The notes beneath the pieces are model-generated. The model did not search any database. It was not told the origin of the DNA and was given only the letters and a program-made list of their open reading frames with translations. Shown piece after piece: positions 1 through 8,699 of a DNA stretch of 64,000 nucleotides. The stretch is taken from the NCBI RefSeq assembly GCF_048128805.1, contig NC_136008.1:13955572-14019571 (forward strand). Direction: 5' to 3'. The position numbers and the translations under genes were made by a program. Numbering within the stretch: position 1 is the stretch's first letter; every line of letters starts with the position of its first letter. This stretch comes from Centroberyx gerrardi (lineage: Eukaryota; Chordata; Actinopteri; Beryciformes; Berycidae).

Positions 1-223
1 GTTCAAAACTACTCAGCACAGCAGAGGTAGCAGGGAGGATGGCTAGGTCTTGGTTGGAGGGGGAGATCACACAACTAATGTTGTCGACTTTGGTAACAAA
101 CAATGGTCGGAAATCCTCACACTTTACAGGACATGTTGAACAGCAGAGCCAGAAGGGGAGCGAACAACAGAGCTGATGACATTAAAAAGAGTTGTGGAAT
201 CATGACAGTTTCATTCCATAAGG

Positions 224-770
224 TTAGAAGAAACTTTGCTCTTGCATCTTTAACAGCTTTCTGGTATCTAAACATGAGATCTTGTTTGACTTCCACCTTC
301 GCTCTGCTTTCCTACACTCTCTCTTAAGGGCCCCGATGTGCTCATTAACCCAGGGAGAAACATCACGTTTAGCTTTTTTGATTTTATAGGGTGCAATAGT
401 ATCAAAGATAGCTGTGCACGTGCTATTGAAGGAATTTGAAGGACACGAGAGGAAGAAGGGGCACATATGTCTGGGGTGGGGTGGGAGAGGTCCACATTGA
501 ACATGATGGACTTTTGGTCAGACACAGAGGCACACACAAGGCAGAGAGCAGAGGGACTTCACTAGAAATTAGAAAACTCAGAACTTCAAAGAGTTAAAAG
601 TACCAACTGATACAGGTAAACATTTAAAACATGCCCTGTGAAAAACTGCTAGTCCTCCACCACGGCCGGACAGCCGAGCTAGGTGAAAATGAGAGAAACC
701 ACATGGTGTTGCCTCAACCAGGGGGGTGGAGTCTCCAGGACTCAGCCAAGTTTCAGTTGCCATAAAAAAA
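224..770 (-). mobile_element. Inverted, degraded LINE fragment (endonuclease and linker)
   Basis: Read on the minus strand, 763-578 encodes an apurinic-endonuclease-like segment typical of fish LINEs (TETWLSPGD, then LARLSGRGGGLAV). 466-224 encodes the linker found between endonuclease and reverse transcriptase (APYKIKKAKRDVSPWVNEH, then RECRKAERRWKSNK). The two pieces are in different frames and the stretch between them does not read through, so the copy is internally damaged. Its protein differs from that of the plus-strand LINE starting near 890, so I treat it as a separate insertion and not the inverted 5' end of that LINE. Exact ends are not defined; bases 1-223 may be a further decayed part of it. 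Confidence 0.75.
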
Positions 771-889
771 GTCTAGAGAGTTGTCCACAACAAAGTCTTT
801 ACAGATAAATTATTTATTACAGAGAGACCTTAGGTTTAAGAGACCAAAACTGGCAGTAGTTCAGAACTCTCAACAGTTTTAACCACCTT

Positions 890-3559
890 TAGTGCAATGT
901 CTCCTAATATCATCCTAATGGGGGATTTTAATGTTCATTTTGATAACACTGATAATATGTTCATTAAAGATTTTAAAGCAATGTTAGATTGCTTTGATCT
1001 AACACAATATGTCAACTTTACAACCCACATCAAGGGCCATATCCTTGACTTAGTTTGTTGTTCCGGCATCACACCATATAACATCACCGCTGCTGAACTA
1101 CCGATCTCAGACCATAAAGCTGTGTTATTCAACACCAACCTACCGCTCAATAAAGCAAGGGTGCATCGTATCATATCATACTGCAACATCAGACATCTTA
1201 ACCCAGAAGATCTCAGCAATTTAATTACCTCGAACCCCGTTCCTGCTCCCACCCCCTCACTCCCGGATCTAATGGACTATTACAATGACAGTTTATCTTC
1301 TGCACTTGATACTCTAGCCCCTCTGAAAACACGGGTTGTCTCATTGGCCCATACTGCTCCCTGGTACACACCTGAACTACGTCAGCTCAAGGTTTTAGGT
1401 CGGCGCCTGGAGAGGCTCTGCACCAAGACTGGACTTGCTGTTCATAAACAAATGTATTTTTATCATATACTCCACTACAAAAATGCTCTCCTAATAGCTA
1501 GAACCTCCTATTATGCAAATATCATCAGTACAGGTGAAGGGAATACTAGAACTCTCTTCTCCACAGTGAAAAGGTTACTCAAACCACCTGAAACCAATAT
1601 GAACAGTAACCTTTCTAATGAGCAATACTCTGCTTTTTTGAAGTTTTTCAACTCCAAAATTAGTACAATTCATGAGCAGCTGGCCTCTGCTAACATTATG
1701 CAGACCAACTTACCATCAGCAAGCGCCATGAAACTGTCCCCATCCACTGTCCTGTGTGACTTCAGTCTTCCAACTGAAAATCACATTTTTGAACTTATTA
1801 CTAAGTCCAATACCTCCACATGTCACCTGGATCCAATTCCCACAACCCTAGTTAAAGCATGCTTGCCCTCTATCATTTCCCTGATAACCTCCATTATCAA
1901 CTCCTCTCTGTCCACTGGTACAGTTCCCCCATCACTGAAAGTTGCCATAATCAGACCAACTCTGAAAAAACCTGGTTTAGACTCTAGTGACCAAAACAAC
2001 TACCGGCCATTTCCAATTTACCATTCATCTCCAAAATTCTTGAGAGGGTAGTTGCATCTCAACTCCAGATCCACCTTGATAACAATAATCTCTTTGAACA
2101 ATTCCAATCTGGCTTTCGCCCCAAACATAGCACAGAAACAGCCCTGGTTAAGATCACCAACGACCTCCTCCATGCAGTTGATTCCGGACTACTCTCTATC
2201 CTCATCCTCCTGGACCTCACCGCAGCCTTTGATACTGTATCCCATCAGCTCCTCTTGGATCGTCTGGCCAGTATTGGAGTTGGGGGCACTGTGTATCAGT
2301 GGTTTGCCTCCTACCTTGCAGACAGGACACATTTTGCACAAATTCAGAATTACCGGTCAGAAAGCTCCATAGTTCACCACGGAGTTCCACAGGGTTCAGT
2401 GTTGGGGCCACTCCTGTTTATTATTTACCTCCTCCCTCTTGGCAACATCTTCCGGCACTATGGTATTCATTTTCACTGTTATGCTGACGATACGCAGCTT
2501 TATGTTTCCACAAAGCCCACTTATACTCTCCCCTCCAGTACCCTCACTGCTTGTCTCCATGATTTACAGATATGGATGACAAACAACTACCTAAAATTCA
2601 ACAGTAGTAAAACTGAACTACTCCTCATTGGCTCTAAATCTACACTCTCAAAAACAAATATTTGTTCACTCCCCATTGCTGGAGCCACCTTACCTGTCTC
2701 CACACAGGTTAAGAGCCTCGGTGTTATCCTGGACAGTACCCTTTTTTTCTCCAGTCATATAAACAATGTCTCCCGGATTGCCTTTTTCCATCTGCGAAAC
2801 ATCTCCAGACTACACCCTGCTTTGACACAACACTCCACGGAAGTCTTAGTCAATGCTCTGGTCACATCACGCATTGACTACTGCAATGCGATCCTGGTAG
2901 GCATCCCCAACAAACTTATTCACCGACTCCAACTCATCCAGAACTCTGCAGCACGGATTATTACACAATCAAAGTGCACTGAACATGTCACTCCCCTGTT
3001 GATTCAATTACACTGGCTCCCTGTGTCACAACGGATTCACTTTAAAATCTTATTATTAACATTTAAGGCTCTTCATAATCTATCCCCTGCTTATCTCACA
3101 GACCTCCTTCAGACTTACACTCCCTCTCGCTCCCTGCGGTCTTCATCAGCAGGTCTACTGGCTGTACCAACCATCAACCTCAGCACAATGGGTGCCAGGG
3201 CCTTCTCCTATGCTGCACCCAAATTTTGGAACTCCCTTCCCCCTCACATCCGCATACTGGACTCCATTACAGAATTCAAAACTGCTCTTAAAACCCATCT
3301 CTTTAAACTAGCTTACTCACTTTAACTGCATCAACTGCATCGTATTTTATACTACAATATCGATTTTTAACTCATTGCTGAGCTATGCTCTGTTGCTTAT
3401 TGCATGTCTTACTGTTGATTGTACTGATGTCTTATTACTGGTGCTTTGTTGTTTATTGTATGTTCTATTACTGATCTTATATGATGTAAGGTGACCTTGA
3501 GTGCCATGAAAGGCACCATTAAATAAAATGTATTATTATAATTAGTAGTAGTAGTAGTC
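890..3559 (+). mobile_element. L2-clade non-LTR retrotransposon, 5'-truncated
   Basis: The element starts inside the endonuclease domain (ILMGDFNVHFDN, then ISDHKAVLF), continues through the linker and a full reverse transcriptase, and ends in a short AT-rich tail with AATAAA and TATTATTAT near 3522-3540. RT landmarks are FRPKHSTETAL, LDLTAAFDTVSH, HGVPQGSVLGPLLF and the catalytic YADDTQLYVS. The C-terminus has the usual L2 endings (LHWLPVSQRI, then FWNSLPPHIR). The 3' tail carries the 'ccttgagtgccatgaaaggcacc' type end characteristic of fish L2. The N-terminal half of the endonuclease is absent. Clade assignment is by motif recognition, not by phylogeny. Confidence 0.9.
897..3325 (+). pseudogene. 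LINE ORF2-type polyprotein, broken by one frameshift
   Basis: Two open segments encode one protein. 897-2051 runs from mid-endonuclease to the start of the RT domain (NNYRP). From about 2009 to 3325 a different frame carries the rest of RT and the C-terminus. The switch point is near 2006-2012, where a single base appears to have been lost just after NNYRP; the first frame then runs into a stop at about 2049. Apart from this the reading frame is almost intact over 2.4 kb, so the copy is probably fairly young. It cannot make a full protein, and it also lacks the endonuclease N-terminus. Confidence 0.85.
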
Positions 3560-3619
3560 AAAGTGGTGGTCTAGAGACAAGTGGGTTTCAGAGGAACATG
3601 GATCAAGTTGTTGGTAATA

Positions 3620-3800
3620 GGGAAGTGGGCAGTCACTTGTAAAGCATGTGACTGACCAATAAGGCTAAGTCCTAATCACAGCGGCACGGGTTCGAGTCCA
3701 GCCTGTGCCCTTTGTTGCATGTCGTTCCCCCTCTCTGCCCTGTCTCTCCTGTCTCTCTCATGTGGCTGTCTAGTAAAGCAGAAATGCCAAAAAAGAAAAA
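3620..3800 (+). mobile_element. tRNA-derived SINE
   Basis: A pol III B-box-like sequence (ggttcgagtcc, 3689-3699) is followed by a body containing 'ctttgttgcatgtcgttccc', a pyrimidine-rich stretch and a tail with 'taaagcagaaatgcc' and A-rich DNA. This is a common fish SINE layout. Fragments of what looks like the same family occur inverted at 15085-15205 and, split, at 24630-24915. The 5' boundary is approximate. Confidence 0.65.
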
Positions 3801-4690
3801 GAATTATCGCATAGCGTTAGTTATCAAAACAGAATAGGGCCAGAAAGTGAGTTTTGAAAGCCAGTACACGCAGCACCATGGCGAGGTAATCATTGACTCA
3901 TTGGTATTTGTCAACAACATATAGGTTATTATGGTTATTTTGTGCTATGGGTCAGTTAAATCCTATCTAGCCTACTGCACCATTAAACTTTATTGATCTC
4001 AAAGGTGAAACTGGGACTGCCACCTGCCAAGTTGGCATCAACATGTTAATGAATGAATGTTAACACTTTGTATGCCAGATTGGACACATTGTCAGCTAAC
4101 ACAGGTTTTCCATAGAATTAGAACTGTGCTTATAAGTGCTAATTAGTGCCCAGGACAGCTGCTGTGGGAATGAGGAAACAATACTTCCTGCTATCTGGAG
4201 TCTGGGCAATGTTATTTATTGAAACATGTATAAAACCGTATATAAATTTGAAGATGTGGGTATGGCTCTTTAGAGCATGAGGCCTCAGCTAATGTTCATT
4301 CGTTAGTGGGGAGTTATTCCTTTTGTTAAGGAAGAGCTTTGGAAATCAAGAAGATCAATGAATTTTAAAATTACGAGGACCCAACCAACATATGATTTAA
4401 TGCAGAATGTTCTTTAAAAGACATAACAAATAAACAAATTAATTAATTAATAGGTAAGACAACTAGGCTACTATGAATCACAAATTGTGGAAAATGAACT
4501 CATATTTATAAAAACACATTTTTAATAAACTCAAAGCATGACTGTACATTTATGTTTTTTACTAATGGTGATGATGTGATTCTGAGATGTTTTATTACAA
4601 TGTTTGGTCTGCAAAAAAAAAGGAAAGAAAGAAAGAAAAGTCCACAGTCTGTGATGATAAAGAAGATCAAAGAGCAAATAGCCTAGCCTA
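3801..4690. other. Intergenic spacer upstream of pentraxin genes
   Basis: AT-rich single-copy-looking DNA with no supported exon or repeat. Bases 4621-4690 (GAAA-rich run and 'agatcaaagagcaaatagcc') recur at about 7085-7160 in front of the second pentraxin gene, so the left edge of the pentraxin duplication lies near 4620. Confidence 0.5.
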
Positions 4691-4701
4691 CTTGGCTCAC
4701 A

Positions 4702-4709
4702 AATAAAAG
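4702..4709 (+). promoter_or_regulatory. TATA-like box of pentraxin gene 1
   Basis: 'aataaaag' lies about 70 bases before the first splice donor and is preserved in the same context upstream of the second copy (7171-7180). The conserved flanks (caaatagcct...cctcac|aaataaaaggagg) suggest a duplicated core promoter. Function is inferred from position and conservation only. Confidence 0.45.
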
Positions 4710-4729
4710 GAGGTCCAGCATCCTGAATT

Positions 4730-4777
4730 TGGGGAGTCCAGGTCATTCACATGAAGCTGATACAACCAAGCCACAAG
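4730..4777 (+). other. Non-coding first exon of pentraxin gene 1
   Basis: The segment ending 'gccacaag' followed by GTAAGA at 4778 is an upstream exon spliced to the ATG-bearing exon, whose acceptor CAG abuts the start codon at 5288. The same arrangement is present in gene 2 (donor after 7239). The transcription start is estimated from the TATA-like box. Confidence 0.5.
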
Positions 4778-5287
4778 GTAAGATTTGTCTCTACACCTCT
4801 AGGAATCAAACTCTGCTATTAATTGGATTTATGGTGGATTTATAGTGTGAATCTTCAAGTTTGTTTCCATTTTAGTCTACAGAGCTCTACCTGAGCCAGT
4901 TTTCTGTTGCTGTTTTCAATGTTATTTTCATCGTATTCCTAATATTTTGTTTTTTGTTGGCTTTCTCCCTTTAAGGTATCTTTGAGCTATCATATACAAA
5001 TTAAAAGTATGAGGCCTATTTTTTATTGACATGACATTTATTCATTAGATTATGGAGAAATATGGCAGAAGTACGACACTGTCTAGAATTGGGGTTTTTT
5101 TTGCACAGATTGCAAAACTAGTTACTTGGCACCTCAGTATTGCCTAAGCCTGAAAAATTATGCAGCCAAAGTGATAAAATGTCATGAGCATAATGCTACA
5201 GGAGAATGAGTTCACTGATCATGTTAAGAGTCTTGTTAAACAATATTATCTGCAATGCAATTCTGACTTAAACTTTTTAAATCACAG

Positions 5288-6305
5288 ATGGAGAAGTTCT
5301 TACTTCTGATGGTGCTGTTTGCAACATGTTATGCAGCACCTCAAGGTTTGTCAACCATTGTTGTTCAATCAAGTCTGTGATTACCCAATATATTGACACT
5401 AGTATTTGTGAGTGATTTGCTGCACTGTTTTTTTCTGTTTCATTCAAACACAGAATATATTGTTTGAGACAGTGTATGTGTAGTTATAAACCTTTTCTTG
5501 CTGTCTCTCCTGTCACTTGAACTCTGACTGGCCTGTCTGAGTTTGTTGGTTTGGTTTTCTCCCCTGTGCAGATCTCTCAGGCAAAGTGTTCGTCTTTCCT
5601 AAAGAGACCAGCACAGCTCATGTCAAACTACTGACATCATCATCATCATCATTCATCTCTGTGACAGCCTGCCTCAGGTAAACGTGGTATTATCAGTTAA
5701 GAATTGCAGAAAGGTCATATTATTCATTATGTTTTCGATGAAATGCTTCCCTACATCTCTCACCGTTGGCCGATCTGTACAGATTCTTCACAGATCTCAG
5801 CAGACAATATTCGCTCTTCTCTTTGGCTACTCCGTCCCACAGCAATGACTTTTTGATTATCAAAATAAACTCAAAGGATGTGATTGACATTTGGGCTCGG
5901 GACAGCATCACAAACTTCTTGGCTGTGTCCTTGGAACGTAACACCTGGCACTCCATGTGCGCCACCTGGACCTCCGACACCGGGGTGGCTCAGCTGTGGG
6001 TGGACGGCAAGCCGACCGTCAAAAGATTCATCCACTCCGGACGTCCCATCACCGGGCCTCCCATCACCATCCTCGGCCAAGAGCAGGACTCGTACGGCGG
6101 GGGTTTTGATGCTACCCAGTCTTTCATCGGCATGCTCTCTGATGTCCACATGTGGGACTATGTGCTCTCGCCCAGTGAGATCCAGCTCTACATGGATGAC
6201 ATGAACTTCACTCCAGGGAATATCTTCAACTGGAGAGCGCTGGAGTTTCAGATCACAGGGCAAATCCTGGTGGAAGAGAAGCAGGAAAGCAGAATACAGC
6301 AGTGA
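5288..6305 (+). CDS. Secreted short pentraxin (CRP/SAP-like), tandem copy 1
   Basis: Three coding exons, 5288-5345, 5572-5677 and 5783-6305, give 228 aa, the usual size of short pentraxins. Residues 1-16 form a signal peptide (MEKFLLLMVLFATCYA). C53 and C114 are spaced 61 residues apart like the conserved pentraxin disulfide. The signature HxCxSWxS is represented by SMCATWTS (112-119), with S in place of the first H, followed by LWVDGKP. The calcium loop GQEQDSYGGGFDATQ keeps E155, Q156, D157 and Q167, the ligands used for calcium-dependent binding of phosphocholine-type ligands in CRP. LGQEQDS, MWDYVLSP and FNWRALEF are family hallmarks. These proteins are secreted, oligomerise and recognise microbial or damaged-cell surfaces. 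Exon 3 carries a TCA repeat encoding five serines that copy 2 lacks. Whether it is CRP- or SAP-type cannot be settled from sequence. Confidence 0.93.
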
Positions 6306-6417
6306 CACATGTAAAACAGTCAATTAGTCACTGGTGGTCACCCTACTGGTTACAGCATGCATGTTAGCCAGTAGCCTATATACTATGTTGTGCACTCTTA
6401 TGTTATGCAATAACTAA

Positions 6418-6427
6418 AATAAATAAA
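6418..6427 (+). terminator. Poly(A) signals of pentraxin gene 1
   Basis: Overlapping AATAAA hexamers lie about 115 bases after the stop codon. The matching hexamer in copy 2 is at 8667. Confidence 0.7.
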
Positions 6428-6503
6428 TTGTCAAAAGTTCATGTTGTGTTTTTTCCACATATCATGGGAATCAAACTCCAGTCCATCTGCCCTCCCTGCA
6501 TGT

Positions 6504-6800
6504 GGCTGGGCGATAATATCGTTTATCATCTTTCAGTGAAATCATATCGTGATGATATGATGATTTGGGGATATCTTGACACACAATTCTGCTGTTTAAA
6601 TTTATGACAGCAAGCAAATTGTATTTAAAAGCTCTGGCAAAAATGAGGTATTAAACACTTTAAGGAATATTATTTAAAAAATTCAGTTTTGTTTGACATC
6701 ACACCCAACATTACCATTTGGTTCAATGGGATGAACATTAATTTGATTAAGGTGATTTTGCATAAGTGAGCCATATCATGATATATATATACACACACAC

Positions 6801-6835
<35 letters not shown>

Positions 6836-6890
6836 GATATTGAAAAGTCTGATTATCGTGATATTGATTTCAACAATATCACCCAGCCCT
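6504..6890. mobile_element. MITE-like non-autonomous DNA element
   Basis: The left end 'ggctgggcgataatatcg' and right end 'aatatcacccagccc' form terminal inverted repeats. The AT-rich interior has no coding potential and contains a CA/TA microsatellite (6782-6838). This GGCTGGGCGATA terminus is common in fish hAT-like MITEs. It lies in the 3' flank of pentraxin 1 and has no counterpart in the 3' flank of pentraxin 2. I could not define a clean target-site duplication. Confidence 0.65.
6782..6838. repeat. AT/CA simple repeat
   Basis: Alternating TA with a short CACACA block, inside the MITE. Confidence 0.9.
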
Positions 6891-7170
6891 AGGCTGAAGC
6901 ATCACAACCAGATGAACACATGTGCTAGCACATCCAAAGAATAAAGAGGTAGACAGATAATTTACATTTTACTGATCTACTTTGCAGAAGTACATCAAAT
7001 ATTTGTCTAAAACAGCCTTCTTCACAGCCAGGGGAAGAGATTATGGCTACATTCTATATGATTATAAATAGTCAGAGACAAGAAAGAAGGAAAGAAAGAA
7101 AAAGAGAGAAAGTACACACTCTGTGATGATGACAGATCAAAGAGCAAATAGCCTAACCTATTTGCCTCAC

Positions 7171-7180
7171 AAATAAAAGG
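7171..7180 (+). promoter_or_regulatory. TATA-like box of pentraxin gene 2
   Basis: 'aaataaaagg' is identical in sequence and context to the copy-1 element at 4701-4710. It is followed by a non-coding exon ending at 7239 before GTAAGA. Confidence 0.45.
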
Positions 7181-7580
7181 AGGTTTTGAATTTGGGGGTC
7201 CAGGTCATTCACACGCAGATGATACAACCAAGCCACAAGGTAAGATTTGTCTCTACACCTCTAAGAATCAAAACCTGCTATCAATCTAATTGGATTTATA
7301 GCGTGAATCTTCATGTTTGTTTCCATTTTAGTCTACAGAGGTCTACCTCAGCCACTTCTCTCATGCTTTTGTTATGTTAAAATGTTATTTCCATCTTATT
7401 CCTAATGTTTTGTTTTCTATTGGCTCTCTCCCTTTACGGTATCTTTGAAAAATTATGCAGCTAAAGTGATAAAATCTCATGACCATAATGCTACAGGAGA
7501 ATGAGTTCACAGGTCATATTAAACAATATTATCTGCAATGCAATTGTGACTTAAAACTTCAATTTTTTTTTTAATCTCAG

Positions 7581-8625
7581 ATGGAGAAGCTCTTACTTCT
7601 GATGGTGCTGTTTGCAACATGTTATGCAGCACCTCAAGGTTTGTCATTGTTCAATCAAGTCTGTGATTACCCAATATATTGAAACTAGTAGGCTATTTGT
7701 GAGTGATTTGCTGCACTGTTTTTTCTGTTTCATTCAAACACAGAATATATTGTTTGAGACAGTGTATGTGTAGTTACAAACCTTTTCTTGCCTTCTCTCC
7801 TGTCACTTGAACTCTGACTGGCCTGTCTGAGTTTGTTGGTTTGGTTTTCTCCCCTGTGCAGATCTCTCAGGCAAAGCGTTCGTCTTTCCTAAACAGACCA
7901 GCACAGCTCATGTCAAACTACTGACAAATAAAAGCAAATTCAACTCTGTGACAGCCTGCCTCAGGTAAACGTGGTATTATCAGTAAAGAATTGCAGAAAG
8001 GTCATATTGTTCATTATGTTTTTGATTAAATTCTTCCTTGCATCTCTCACCGTTGGCCGATCTGTTCAGATTCTTCACAGATCTCAGCAGACAATATTCG
8101 CTCTTCTCTTTGGCTACTCCGTCCCACAGCAATGACTTTTTGATTTTTAAAATAAACTCAAAAGATGAGATTGACGCATCTGTTCGGGGCAAGAACGCAC
8201 GCTTCTTGGCCGTGTCCTTGGAACGGAACGCCTGGCACTCCATGTGCGCCACCTGGACCTCCGACACCGGGGTGGCTCAGCTGTGGGTGGACGGCAAGCC
8301 GACCGTCAAAAGATTCATCCACTCCGGACGTCCCATCACCGGGCGTCCCATCACCATCCTCGGCCAAGAGCAGGACTCTCACGGCGGGAAGTTCGATGCT
8401 CAACAGTCTTTCATCGGCATGATCTCTGAGGTCCACATGTGGGACTATGTGCTCTCGCCCAGTGAGATCCAGCTCTACATGAGCAGCGACCACTTCATTC
8501 CAGGGAATGTGTTCAACTGGAGAGAGCTGGAGTTTGAGATCAAAGGGTTAGTACTGGTGGAAGACGAGCACCGCTTAGAAATAAGCCCAATACCCATTAG
8601 GAGTGACACATGGCGGCTCTACTAG
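7581..8625 (+). CDS. Secreted short pentraxin (CRP/SAP-like), tandem copy 2
   Basis: Exons 7581-7638, 7862-7964 and 8070-8625 give 238 aa. The exon-intron pattern and intron sequence are nearly the same as copy 1, so this is a recent tandem duplicate about 2.3 kb downstream. The signal peptide, the cysteine pair, SMCATWTS, LWVDGKP and the calcium loop (GQEQDSHGGKFDAQQ) are retained. Differences are clustered: NKSKFN replaces the poly-serine stretch, DEIDASVRGKNAR replaces DVIDIWARDSITN, and several changes fall in the calcium loop and in the segment before FNWR. Small indels near the 3' end shift the frame past the position of copy 1's stop, giving a new C-terminus (PIPIRSDTWRLY). It is likely secreted with an innate recognition role like copy 1; the functional effect of the changes is unknown. 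Confidence 0.92.
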
Positions 8626-8666
8626 AGCATGCACTGTAGCCAACGTTGTGCACTCTTATGTTACGC

Positions 8667-8672
8667 AATAAA
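8667..8672 (+). terminator. Poly(A) signal of pentraxin gene 2
   Basis: AATAAA lies 42 bases after the stop codon, in sequence homologous to the copy-1 3' end. Confidence 0.65.
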
Positions 8673-8699
8673 TAATACAATACTGAAATGAGTAAATTG

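Noticed and set aside
224-3559. Twin-priming 5' inversion of one LINE
   Set aside because: The inverted segment includes the linker region also present in the plus-strand copy, and the two linkers differ in sequence, so these are two elements.
5871-6323. 150-codon minus-strand ORF opposite pentraxin 1 (and 111 codons opposite pentraxin 2)
   Set aside because: Antisense shadow of the GC-rich pentraxin exon 4; similar in both copies only because the exon is.
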